Translations under genes and position numbers: made by a program
Notes under the pieces: generated by a model
What the model was told of the DNA's origin: nothing
What the model saw: only the letters and a program-made list of their open reading frames with translations
Database searches by the model: none
In this document: piece after piece, positions 19,547-27,358 of the stretch
Layout of the letters: each line of letters begins with the position of its first letter
Numbering within the stretch: position 1 is the first letter of the stretch
NCBI RefSeq assembly: GCF_001424665.1
Contig: NZ_LMQS01000001.1
Span: forward strand, 807,225-871,224
Reading direction: 5' to 3'
Length of the DNA: 64,000 nucleotides
Source: Methylophilus sp. Leaf416
GTDB lineage: Bacteria > Pseudomonadota > Gammaproteobacteria > Burkholderiales > Methylophilaceae

Positions 19547-20224
19547 TCAGGCATTTTCCAGTTGGTTTGCGAACCCGTGATTAACATCCCTGTGTTTGGC
19601 TTCGTCTTCTCTTACCACGACCACTACATCGCGCAAGCGGGCTTCTTTTGGCAGATCCCAATATTCAATAGCAATATCCGGCGCGGGTACGTTTTCACAT
19701 TTTCCAGCGTCTATTTCTGCAAGGTACTCACCATAGCTGTAGATGGCCTCCTCTTCCAGATACCCCACGATCCGATGAGCTACTTTTGAAGAGAATATAT
19801 ACAAAATGAAATATAAATTATAAAAAACGCCTTGAGCGATGATGACCAGCAACCGTTCGAATAAACTGGGCTTTGCAATTTGCACAAAGGTGAGCAGATG
19901 CATACGTTCATTCTCGGCTTCATCCAACAGGATATTGATCCAGCCATCATCATTTTCCATCCGCCTTAACGAACGCAAATGTTGTAAAGCACCACCCACC
20001 ATGCCTGGTACAGCTGCAATCGTTTCAAGTACAACGGCACGATGCCCGTAGCGGCCTGAAAAAAATGCATCCGCAAAAAACCGCATGAATTTGACTATGG
20101 CCAAGGCAATACGGTCGGAGACACTATTTGGTTCGTGATATGGCGCGGCAGTTTTATTTTTAATCATGTTGTACGTATATTTTTTAAGAAAGTCGGCATC
20201 GGCTTTTTGACAATAATCTGACAT
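19547..20224 (-). CDS. aox: Alternative oxidase (cyanide-insensitive ubiquinol oxidase)
   Basis: 225 residues with all diiron ligand motifs of the alternative oxidase family: [11 protein letters not shown] (Glu67), [11 protein letters not shown] (Glu106, His109), LEEEAIYSY (Glu157/158) and [12 protein letters not shown] (Glu208, His211). Two amphipathic or hydrophobic helices fit an interfacial membrane protein. It oxidises ubiquinol and reduces O2 to water without pumping protons, bypassing cytochrome oxidases. It lacks the long N-terminal extension of mitochondrial forms. A catalase-like gene lies upstream on the same strand, 209 bases away, suggesting a shared role in oxidative or respiratory-inhibitor stress. 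Confidence 0.95.
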   Translation of the reverse strand: MSDYCQKADADFLKKYTYNMIKNKTAAPYHEPNSVSDRIALAIVKFMRFFADAFFSGRYGHRAVVLETIAAVPGMVGGALQHLRSLRRMENDDGWINILLDEAENERMHLLTFVQIAKPSLFERLLVIIAQGVFYNLYFILYIFSSKVAHRIVGYLEEEAIYSYGEYLAEIDAGKCENVPAPDIAIEYWDLPKEARLRDVVVVVREDEAKHRDVNHGFANQLENA

Positions 20225-20335
20225 GCAGGTGCCATGGCAAGATTCTCAAAAAAATCGAATAATTAATTTTGCCAGCTTTGACCATGCACAATTCGTACAG
20301 GAAAAGCATTGAGGTCGTTTCAGGCCTTATAAGTG

Positions 20336-20356
20336 CCGTATAGGCTCTTTATACGG
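20336..20356. other. Perfect hairpin between the catalase-like and AOX genes
   Basis: Arms CCGTATA and TATACGG with a 7-base loop, located 78 bases after the catalase-like stop and 112 bases before the AOX start. There is no U run on either strand; it could be an operator or a Rho-dependent terminator. Confidence 0.45.
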
Positions 20357-20433
20357 TCATGCAAAAATACTGAAAGACCGTTACAACAGCTCCAACCAAC
20401 CGCAGCCCGTTGATGCAATCAAATGCGGTTTGC

Positions 20434-21531
20434 TCATACCTCTTCCAAAGCGTTTATTTCTGCAATTGGGCAACCGTTAAATTGCTTGCGGAAGTTGCTG
20501 GAGCTTTGATAAACGTGGCGGCGTGCACGCATGACGGGCCCCAACGGACGATGATCCTGAACTCCATTCCATGGACTGAAAGTCAGCCTGTCCTCAATTT
20601 GTGGAAAGGTGGCATCATCCCAGGACACCTGCGGGGTTGCCTCTAAGGTGGCGACAGCAATGTATGGACTTTCCACTTCAGGCCACACCACTGAAGCATC
20701 TTCAATCGGCATAGTTTCGATGTTTGTACATAATTGCGCACGCAGCTCCCATTTCGCTGTATGCGTTTTGAAGAACGCTGAAACCGCTTCCCTGATTCCA
20801 TTTTCCTTACCAGCTTCCAATGGTGCATCTTTCAAGGCGGTCAATTCAGGTGCAATGGGCACTAAAGAAAACTTCGCCATGTATTTCCCATATAGCAAAG
20901 GCACTTGCGTGAAGAAAGTCTCACCTAGAATGTTGGTTTGCGGATGGCCTCCCAGACTTTTAATGGTCGGGCTTTCGCCACCTAATCTTTCTATCAATCT
21001 TTCCGTGCCACGCAAGACTGCGGAAAACACTCTTTTTAAACCCTCTGCCTTATCTGTAGTTTTCGCAAGCAATTTCAGGCCAGGCACAAAACTCTTGGCA
21101 TCGGCTTTTAAAAAGGCCGGGCCATTTACCATCAGGAAATCCTGTGTTCTGCTTGTGGGCTCTCCGGTTAAGCGTTCACCTTCAACACCCATGAGTTTGA
21201 TCGCAATACCTCGCGGAGTGGAAACACTGTCGTGCATGATATCGCCAGGACTGGTGGAAAAACGCATAATCGCCGGATATATGCCTTCAGAAGCAAAAAT
21301 GCCCTGTTTTAAAAAGTCCGGCGGATCTCTTTTAATGGTTAACTTACCGCGAATCAAACCATGTGGCTTTGCATGAACGCTACGTACCGCCCGGCCATAA
21401 TCCTTAGACGTAATGTCGGAAATTTCCTGAAGAGTTTCTACCAACTCCTGGATAGTGTCGCCTTCATCATCCTGAATCTTTTCATAATCAGGTCTATAAA
21501 TGAGGGGGTTTAAGCTGATAGTGGCGTTCAT
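20434..21531 (-). CDS. Catalase-family (heme peroxidase-like) protein
   Basis: 365 residues, shorter than classical catalases (about 480) and of the small catalase-related type. The heme-pocket entry RAVRSVHAKPHGLIRGKL holds the distal His53. RFSTSPGD and STPRGIAIKL match the catalase core. QDFLMVNGPAFLKADAK corresponds to the conserved F-L-x-N-x-P-x-F region, and RARRHVYQSSSNFR lies where the C-terminal part of the core ends. No signal peptide is seen. Activity could be catalase, peroxidase or, in some relatives, lipid peroxide chemistry. It lies upstream of the AOX gene on the same strand. Confidence 0.9.
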   Translation of the reverse strand: MNATISLNPLIYRPDYEKIQDDEGDTIQELVETLQEISDITSKDYGRAVRSVHAKPHGLIRGKLTIKRDPPDFLKQGIFASEGIYPAIMRFSTSPGDIMHDSVSTPRGIAIKLMGVEGERLTGEPTSRTQDFLMVNGPAFLKADAKSFVPGLKLLAKTTDKAEGLKRVFSAVLRGTERLIERLGGESPTIKSLGGHPQTNILGETFFTQVPLLYGKYMAKFSLVPIAPELTALKDAPLEAGKENGIREAVSAFFKTHTAKWELRAQLCTNIETMPIEDASVVWPEVESPYIAVATLEATPQVSWDDATFPQIEDRLTFSPWNGVQDHRPLGPVMRARRHVYQSSSNFRKQFNGCPIAEINALEEV

Positions 21532-21564
21532 AAAGTTCCATGATCATAATTGGGGGCTGCGAAT

Positions 21565-21597
21565 AAAAAAGAGATTGCTGCATGCAATCTCTTTTTT
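21565..21597. terminator. Strong symmetrical terminator
   Basis: A 14-bp stem (AAAAAAGAGATTGC and its complement) with a TGCAT loop, beginning two bases after the stop of the small exported-protein gene at 21599 and 34 bases before the catalase-like start. T runs on both sides. Confidence 0.92.
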
Positions 21598-21598
21598 A

Positions 21599-21886
21599 TT
21601 ACTTGGTAGCCGCTCCTGGTGCTGGTTCTGAATCGGTAGGCTGTAATGGATTCTCTTCAGCGCCATTGGCTTTGGGATGATTGTGATTGGCTTTTTTCTG
21701 CGTATGGTTACGCTTTTTGTTATGTTTGTTGGTAGTCGTCGATTTATTACTATTTTTGCTTTGATCCTGTGCTTGTGGGGTTTCCTGGGTACCCAGTTCG
21801 GCCCCATCTGTCTGGTTATCAGTATCAGCAGCATTAGTTGTCATTGCAAATGCCGAGAATAATAATGCGATCAAAAGTTTGTTCAT
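21599..21886 (-). CDS. Small exported Lys/Asn/His-rich protein
   Basis: 95 residues: a clear signal peptide (MNKLLIALLFSAFAMTTNAA, cleavage after ANA/A) followed by a hydrophilic, low-complexity mature part rich in Gln, Asn, Lys, His and Pro (KKRNHTQKKANHNHPKANG). Probably periplasmic and unstructured. An overlapping ORF in another frame (21544-21834) is basic and lacks a signal sequence, so this frame was chosen. Function unknown. Confidence 0.68.
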   Translation of the reverse strand: MNKLLIALLFSAFAMTTNAADTDNQTDGAELGTQETPQAQDQSKNSNKSTTTNKHNKKRNHTQKKANHNHPKANGAEENPLQPTDSEPAPGAATK

Positions 21887-22049
21887 ATCTATGTCCCTAT
21901 AAAATTGAAATCATTACTGGATTTAACTCTTTTCTAGACTGCTAGCCATTTAATGACATATCTGGTCTCAGGCCTATCCGTAGTGCTCTCATTTACATGT
22001 AGGACGTGACTGACTATGAATGAATTCCAGAGTCGCTTTTGGGATTGAA

Positions 22050-22286
22050 TTATTGTTGTGAGTCAGGCTTAACCGTCGGTTGAGCAAAATTTTGCGGCTC
22101 CCTGTCATTAATTGGGAGCGGATTGGCGGCTTCAGAGTTAGTGATGGATTTTACTGTTTCACTCAGAGGTTCAGCAGCAGGAGGTGTATCGGATTCATTC
22201 CAACTGATAAACACTAAACCAACAGCTATCGCGCCAGCCAAATAAAAAACTACTGTTGCAATAAGATTAAAGGTTTTATTCGTCAT
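22050..22286 (-). CDS. Small single-span membrane protein
   Basis: 78 residues from MTNKTF (ATG at 22286; an earlier in-frame start is at 22301). One hydrophobic segment (LIATVVFYLAGAIAVGLVFI) is followed by a polar, Pro/Asn/Gln-rich tail likely outside the membrane. No family recognised. It lies between other small unknown genes on the same strand. Confidence 0.6.
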   Translation of the reverse strand: MTNKTFNLIATVVFYLAGAIAVGLVFISWNESDTPPAAEPLSETVKSITNSEAANPLPINDREPQNFAQPTVKPDSQQ

Positions 22287-22331
22287 CTCTGTACTCCACA
22301 TTGAGGAAGTGCGGAAGCTATATCAAGAAAC

Positions 22332-22571
22332 TTAAATCCCGGCATCCGGATTGCTGATATCGTTCGGAAACTTCTTGTTTCGGTCATCAATATTCTGCTT
22401 ATTCAAACTTCTATCCTGATTGCCTTTGTTTGCTTCATCTTTCTCATATCCCCGTGAGTCATCAGCCGGATCTGTATTGGCTGGATCAATCGAATTCGGG
22501 TTTGAAGGGTCAAGACGGCTTTCATCAATATGATTGACGCTGTGCGGGTTAGTGTATTTATTCAAGGCCAT
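22332..22571 (-). CDS. Small acidic Asp/Asn/Pro-rich protein
   Basis: 79 residues from the ATG at 22571, which follows a GGAG ribosome site; an in-frame ATG four codons earlier is less suitable. The sequence is polar and repetitive (DPSNPNSIDPANTDPADDS), with no hydrophobic core, so likely disordered. It resembles the 99-residue acidic protein at 18496..18795 in Asp-Pro rhythm, in its ending (NPDAGI) and in its ribosome site. It lies just outside the left end of the tRNA-Lys repeat region. Confidence 0.62.
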   Translation of the reverse strand: MALNKYTNPHSVNHIDESRLDPSNPNSIDPANTDPADDSRGYEKDEANKGNQDRSLNKQNIDDRNKKFPNDISNPDAGI

Positions 22572-22740
22572 AGCAATCTCCAATTAGGTTTAGTTTTAAC
22601 TCACTCAATAATGAACTCAAAGAAAACTTTGCTACATACCTTTAAAGCTGAAATTTCTGTAGGAAAACGCGTACTTAAATCATTGAAAATATCTGATTTA
22701 ATCATCTATCAGAAATTTCACGAGTCACTTAGGTTTAACT

Positions 22741-22816
22741 AAAGAAAAACGGCTTACATTCCTGCAAGCCGCTTTTTAGTTTTGATAGGATAAGCTAATT
22801 AAACCTATGACAAACG
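22741..22816 (-). repeat. Decayed copy of the tRNA-Lys 3' part plus terminator (left scar of the island)
   Basis: Begins with AAAGAAAAACGGCT, continues as a hairpin nearly identical to the terminator of the intact tRNA-Lys (42847-42879), then a degenerate copy of the tRNA 3' half ending in GACAAACG, which matches the anticodon-stem/variable/T-arm region. The hairpin half is well conserved; the tRNA half has many substitutions. The hairpin also serves as a terminator for the adjacent minus-strand membrane protein gene. Confidence 0.7.
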
Positions 22817-22852
22817 CATCAAACGTTTAGTGTTCTCCGTGTAAAACACAAC

Positions 22853-24013
22853 TCAATGACCTTGGCCACTCTTAAGAATATCGGTGTTAAAACCAAACAC
22901 CTTACCCGCCAAAATAAACACCACCCATACCAGCACACCAAAGGGCAAATAACCTGCAAAACCCAGTAGTGGCATTTCAGCATGAATATGAATTACATTG
23001 ACATAGGGGATATCGTAAAGCCAGTAATTCGGGTTGGTGACAGGTAATGTTGGATGCGCACTGCCGTAGTTCCAAACCTCCCAAAAAAATCCATTAAACA
23101 AGGAGCTGAGTGCCATCAGAAGCACCGGGCTCCAATTTCCTTTAGCCATGTCCGTAAATGGGGTCCAGATACCGCACATCATCAATATGCCAGCAATACC
23201 TATCAAAGGCGCGATCCACATTGCCCAGAATAATGGGTAAGGCCAGAACGGCACGGCAGCAAACAATAAAAAACTCAGATACAACATCGGCTTTGCTGGC
23301 AGTGCAAGCGCGGGGCCCTGGGCATAGCGCCCGGCAATTTTAGGAAAAGCATTCAACAAGGTATACCACTCAAAAACGGCAGGCCAAACGGTGCTGTAGG
23401 CAAAAATAAATATCCACACGATCGTGGCATGGCTTAACCCGGGGATCTCGGTATTTGGGTAATACCAGTTACCTAAGGCAAAGTAATCGAAATATTCAAA
23501 GAAATACCAGCCACCAATCGATACAACCGCACTAATCAGAAATGTTTTGGGGCGACTAGCGAACAGAGAGTAACCGCCAGAATAACGGAATGTCAGGCCA
23601 TCAAGTACAAAGATAAAGCCCCACCACATCGGCGTAAACGCGTAATACACCAAATCACCAAATGGTGTCGTGCGCGTCCACATCAACCACCAGAAAAACA
23701 GTGTCACAACCGCCCCCACCCAAAACCACCAGGGCAAGGCACGCAGTGCAGGCTGCGGGGATGGGGCGACTGGCTTAAAACCAAACCATTGCGGAAAAAT
23801 CATAAAAACAGCAAATGTCGCTTCAAGCAGGGCAACCCCAATAAAAACAATCAGATTAAACCCCGGAGGTTCTTCAACAAACTGTGGTGGAAAAACACCA
23901 AAACCGGGTGGTAGATGCGTAGACGGATAAGCAAACCAGGATGCCGTTAGCGGAATTAATAACATCGCTAAAACGGTCATCACCAGCACAGAACGTGTTG
24001 AAGTTCCAAACAT
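22853..24013 (-). CDS. Polytopic membrane protein of unknown function
   Basis: 386 residues from the ATG at 24013, which has a strong AGGGGAGG ribosome site; an in-frame TTG lies two codons earlier. About nine or ten hydrophobic segments, unusually rich in Trp, Phe and Tyr (WWFWVGAVVTLFFWWLMW, FFWEVWNYGSAHPTL). No heme-binding or ion-pump motif that I recognise. It lies downstream of the molybdopterin oxidoreductase on the same strand, but a strong terminator separates them, so a membrane-anchor role is only a guess. Confidence 0.75.
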   Translation of the reverse strand: MFGTSTRSVLVMTVLAMLLIPLTASWFAYPSTHLPPGFGVFPPQFVEEPPGFNLIVFIGVALLEATFAVFMIFPQWFGFKPVAPSPQPALRALPWWFWVGAVVTLFFWWLMWTRTTPFGDLVYYAFTPMWWGFIFVLDGLTFRYSGGYSLFASRPKTFLISAVVSIGGWYFFEYFDYFALGNWYYPNTEIPGLSHATIVWIFIFAYSTVWPAVFEWYTLLNAFPKIAGRYAQGPALALPAKPMLYLSFLLFAAVPFWPYPLFWAMWIAPLIGIAGILMMCGIWTPFTDMAKGNWSPVLLMALSSLFNGFFWEVWNYGSAHPTLPVTNPNYWLYDIPYVNVIHIHAEMPLLGFAGYLPFGVLVWVVFILAGKVFGFNTDILKSGQGH

Positions 24014-24111
24014 AAACAATCCTCCCCTTGATTTACAAACGATTTATTACTCAACGATGAGCTTTTATTAATATTGGAATAATTAATTTGCAGCAATCAT
24101 TAATATACCCT

Positions 24112-24197
24112 GAAAAATAAAAGATACCCAAGGTGTTCACCTTGGGTATCTTTATAAATGTAACCCCTCTGTGAGTCAAACACAGCACCTGATAGCT
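24112..24197 (-). repeat. tRNA-3'-end-like remnant plus 16-bp terminator hairpin
   Basis: On the minus strand a T-arm-like sequence (CTGTG TTTGACT CACAG) and acceptor-like AGGGGTTACA precede a perfect 16-bp hairpin (24120-24153) followed by TTTTATTTTT. The unit resembles the one at 34108-34197. The hairpin lies just past the molybdopterin oxidoreductase stop and should terminate it. Confidence 0.65.
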
Positions 24198-24219
24198 TGA
24201 ACCCTCTGCCTCTGTTTAT

Positions 24220-26346
24220 TCAAACCAGCTCGACTTCAACCAGGTTATCGCTAAACGTATTTGAATGACCCATGTCGCCATACTCAGCGGAACTGATACA
24301 GTTCACAGTACCATTGTTGAGTTGGCGCCAATAGCCTAATGTTGCTACGACGATTCCAGGATTTACATCTGTAGTGACGCGTGCCAGACCCTCAAAAGCA
24401 CCTCTGTCATTAAATACCTTTACCACCATTCCATCCTGAACGTCTCTTGCTAATGCATCGACCGGGTTGATCATCAGGTATTGCTCTCCTTGCACGCGGA
24501 TTTTGGATTCCATATTCGCGTATGAGGAATTGATGAAGCCATGGCTTTTAGGAGAAATGATGTTCAAAGGGAACCTGGCTGCCAGCACAGCATTGGTATC
24601 AGCTGATTCTCGACTTGCAATATATGCAGGTAATGGATCCAGATCTTCCCCGGGTTGAAAACCCTCGTACATCTGCCTGAAAGGCCCGGCAACGAAATTC
24701 TTCGCGCCTTCGACCATGAACATGCATTTACCAGTTGGGGTAGGGAAATTGCCCTGACGATGGGGTGCACGGTCGTCTTTGGTACCCACATTCAATCTGG
24801 CAAACCCATGCTCACGCATATAGTTGAGATCAATCCCCTTGCAAGCGGGTGAACTCCAGTCGACATAATTCTGCAGGCACTCGCCATCAGTCCATTTGAA
24901 ATTGTCTTCTTCGAATCCCAACCGTTTGGCTAAGCGGCGGAATATCTCATTATTTGGTAATGCCTCTCCGGGGGGCTCGATACATTTGGTGTTATACGTC
25001 AGATACAAATGGCCCCAGGATAAAATCATGTCTTCCTGCTCCGCCCCCATGGCTGCCGGCAAGATGATATCTGCATAAGAAGCCGTATCGGAAATGAAGT
25101 GATCGGCCACGATGGTGAACAGGTCTTCCCGCTTCAAGCCTTCGATTACCTTGTCGGTTTCAGGAGACTGTGTGACAGGATTGGTATTCCACACCATGAT
25201 GGATTTAATGGGCGTTTCCAGAGGCGTTTCGCCAAGCAGGGCTCTGCCTAATTGCAAGATATTCACGACAGGCGTACCTTCGGGAATGAGATCCGGCCTG
25301 CAAATCACATCAAATTTGTAGGGGTGCTCCCAGACCGGGAATTGTAGCGCCCCTCCTCCCACATGACGCCAGGCACCGATGAGTGCAGGCAGACAGGTGA
25401 CTGCCCGTATCGCCTGGCTTCCACCATAATTCCGTTCCAAAGCCACGCCTATGCGGATGGCTGCCGGGGGAGTTGAAGCATATTCACGCGCGAACAACCG
25501 AATCTCGTCTGCTGGTATACCTGTTATTTCGGCAGCCCATTCCGGAGTACAGGTTTTCGCCCTTTCCGCCAGCTCTGCATACCCGACCGTATACCTTTCG
25601 ACATAGTCATGATCGACCAGATTTTCTTCAATGATTACGTTCATCATCGCCATCGCCAAAGCGCCATCGGTGCCCGGCTTGGGTGCAATATGCCAATCCG
25701 CTTCTTTCGCCGTTTTGGAAGCGAAAGAATCCACCACCACGATCTTCGCGCCTCTTTTTTGCGCCTCTTTGATGATGTGCCAGTGATGTAGATTGGTGGA
25801 GACAGAGTTACATGCCCAGATCACAATGAAATTTGCATGTATGAAACTTTCGGGGTCTACCCCGGCGGTAGGCCCAACAGTCAGTAACCAGGCGGTACAG
25901 GAGCCTTCACCACAAAAGGTCCTTTCGCATACGGTAGCACCCAATCGATTAAAAAAGGCATCCCCGCCGTTGAGTCCATGTACCAGTCCCTGATTGCCCA
26001 GATAGCTGACTGGCAGTATAGAGCGGGGACCATCCTCTTGAATAAGCGTTTTCCATCGGTCAACGATAGTATCCAGCGCTTCATCCCAGGTGATTTGCTG
26101 AAATTGTTTGCTTCCTTTTGGCCCTACCCGCTTCATCGGGTATAGAAGACGGTTTGGGTGATAATGCCGCTTTTCGTAATCCTTCAATTTTACGCACAAC
26201 CCGCCACGCGTCATCGGATGATTAGGATTACCTGAAACCGACACCAGCTCCCCGTTCTTGACATGGAATTGCATGGAACAGGTATCGGGACAATCATGAG
26301 GACACCCACCATGAAAGGTTTCAATTACATCTGCAACATCATTCAT
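24220..26346 (-). CDS. Molybdopterin-dependent oxidoreductase with N-terminal 4Fe-4S cluster
   Basis: 708 residues from the ATG at 26346, which follows AAGGAG. The N-terminal cluster motif is CPHDCPDTC plus a later Cys (Cys15, 19, 23, 51), typical of the DMSO reductase/formate dehydrogenase superfamily. Then come the large MGD-binding domains and a C-terminal molybdopterin dinucleotide domain (PLNIISPKSHGFINSSYAN). CERTFCGEGSCTA lies where the Mo-ligand loop is expected, but the ligand is not certain. There is no TAT signal, so it is probably cytosolic. It appears to belong to an uncharacterised clade of the superfamily; no small Fe-S or cytochrome subunit is adjacent, so the electron partner and substrate are unknown. 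Confidence 0.9.
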   Translation of the reverse strand: MNDVADVIETFHGGCPHDCPDTCSMQFHVKNGELVSVSGNPNHPMTRGGLCVKLKDYEKRHYHPNRLLYPMKRVGPKGSKQFQQITWDEALDTIVDRWKTLIQEDGPRSILPVSYLGNQGLVHGLNGGDAFFNRLGATVCERTFCGEGSCTAWLLTVGPTAGVDPESFIHANFIVIWACNSVSTNLHHWHIIKEAQKRGAKIVVVDSFASKTAKEADWHIAPKPGTDGALAMAMMNVIIEENLVDHDYVERYTVGYAELAERAKTCTPEWAAEITGIPADEIRLFAREYASTPPAAIRIGVALERNYGGSQAIRAVTCLPALIGAWRHVGGGALQFPVWEHPYKFDVICRPDLIPEGTPVVNILQLGRALLGETPLETPIKSIMVWNTNPVTQSPETDKVIEGLKREDLFTIVADHFISDTASYADIILPAAMGAEQEDMILSWGHLYLTYNTKCIEPPGEALPNNEIFRRLAKRLGFEEDNFKWTDGECLQNYVDWSSPACKGIDLNYMREHGFARLNVGTKDDRAPHRQGNFPTPTGKCMFMVEGAKNFVAGPFRQMYEGFQPGEDLDPLPAYIASRESADTNAVLAARFPLNIISPKSHGFINSSYANMESKIRVQGEQYLMINPVDALARDVQDGMVVKVFNDRGAFEGLARVTTDVNPGIVVATLGYWRQLNNGTVNCISSAEYGDMGHSNTFSDNLVEVELV

Positions 26347-26452
26347 CTTCCACTCCTTGAAAAGCAATCAATTGATAACAGCTAAAACAAGCAGACTAAA
26401 ACAATACGCCAGGCAATCTATTAAACATACTAACTTGTACGGGCTTAAAAAC

Positions 26453-26480
26453 AAAGACTCAAGGCATTAAGCTTGAATCC
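26453..26480. repeat. Decayed GACTCAAGG-type hairpin
   Basis: Imperfect copy of the hairpin family seen at 29694, 34112 and 41188 (GACTCAAGGC ... CTTGAATCC). It sits in the 208-base space upstream of the molybdopterin gene, with no tRNA-like part that I can make out. Confidence 0.4.
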
Positions 26481-26554
26481 TTAAATTAGTATTGCTTTTC
26501 TGTAAAATGCGAGCATGCGCTCTCCTGAACTAGAGGTATGCAAAATTGATCTTC

Positions 26555-26719
26555 ATGAATAATCCAAGCCAACATAATGGCCAACGATTGTCACCGAGAT
26601 TACCGTCGTATATTCCAATTCCTGATTTTCTGGCTATGTTTAAAGACGTGAGATTATGGGTAAGGTTTGAGGCTGCGGGCCTGAAGCTGAGTGATGTATT
26701 GGATAGTTGTGATCTTTAA
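26555..26719 (+). CDS. Small ORF encoded by the dispersed repeat (copy A)
   Basis: 54 residues beginning MNNPSQHNGQRLSP and containing PDFLAMFKDVRLWVRFEAAG. The first 35 codons coincide with a repeat that recurs at 27224-27325 and 41296-41399; the copy at 41.3 kb reads PSQHNGQR and DARLWAGFRAARK in one frame. The repeat may be a residual gene end or a mobile short element rather than a working gene. No ribosome site stands out. Confidence 0.35.
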   Translation: MNNPSQHNGQRLSPRLPSYIPIPDFLAMFKDVRLWVRFEAAGLKLSDVLDSCDL

Positions 26720-26740
26720 ATATAAGTCTCCTAATGTTAT

Positions 26741-27175
26741 GTGAATATGAATTTATTTAAGCCCTTATTTGTTACAGTATTTATCTTTCTATCAGCGATT
26801 GCGCACGCCGGCATTGACATCAAACCTATTCAACATCCAATTGATGCATGGTATGAAAACAAAATGGCTGAAGAGATAGTTTCATCAACTGCTGACATGC
26901 GTAACATTACTAATGAAGCCAGGGTTAAGTGGATTCAGAAATGAATATCGTCTACAAGCGGCTCATGAAAAGATTGAATTCGACCCAGCAAGTGGCGCTT
27001 AGGAAAGCAACAACAATGGCTGAAGTACAGAGATACCGAAGGTAAAGCTATTAGTAAAATTATCTCATCACAGCAAGGCACTATTCACCAATTAACCGGC
27101 ACAAACTTAGGCATGCAGCTAGTACGTTCCCGAGCATTGAACCTGCTCGCATATGAACAAGAGTTTGAGAAATAA
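26741..27175 (+). pseudogene. Frameshifted LprI/DUF1311-like exported protein
   Basis: The first 67 codons (26741-26944) encode a signal peptide (LFVTVFIFLSAIAHAG) and a polar region. After that stop, shifting frame gives RNEYRLQAAHEKIEFDPASG, and a further shift gives LGKQQQWLKYRDTEGKAISKI, ending at a TAA at 27173-27175. The Q-x-W-L-x-YRD pattern matches lysozyme-inhibitor LprI/DUF1311 proteins. At least two frame changes are needed, so the gene is broken. It lies between two copies of the dispersed repeat. Confidence 0.65.
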
Positions 27176-27223
27176 TATAATCAAGCTATTCATCTGCAGC
27201 CTGGATAAGTCCTGACTTCCACA

Positions 27224-27325
27224 CCAAGCCAACATAACGGCCAGCGTTTTGCCCGGGGAAGCTGGATCAGTCAGCCCCTGATTGTTTGGCTATGACTCAA
27301 AACGTGTGACTATGAGCAGGCTTTA
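27224..27325 (+). repeat. Dispersed repeat, copy B
   Basis: Starts CCAAGCCAACATAACGGCC and ends near GACTATGAGCAGGCTT; related to copy A (from 26564) and copy C (41296-41399). It ends 33 bases before the stop of the convergent aldo/keto reductase gene. Confidence 0.7.
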
Positions 27326-27358
27326 CAGTTTGTGAATGATTTTTGAGTATTAAATGGT

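Noticed and set aside
20609-21376. 255-codon ORF opposite the catalase-like gene
   Set aside because: Antisense shadow with low-complexity content; catalase motifs support the minus strand.
21544-21834. Alternative 96-codon frame over the small exported protein
   Set aside because: Overlaps the terminator, lacks a signal sequence and is made of a basic low-complexity stretch; the other frame has a clear signal peptide.
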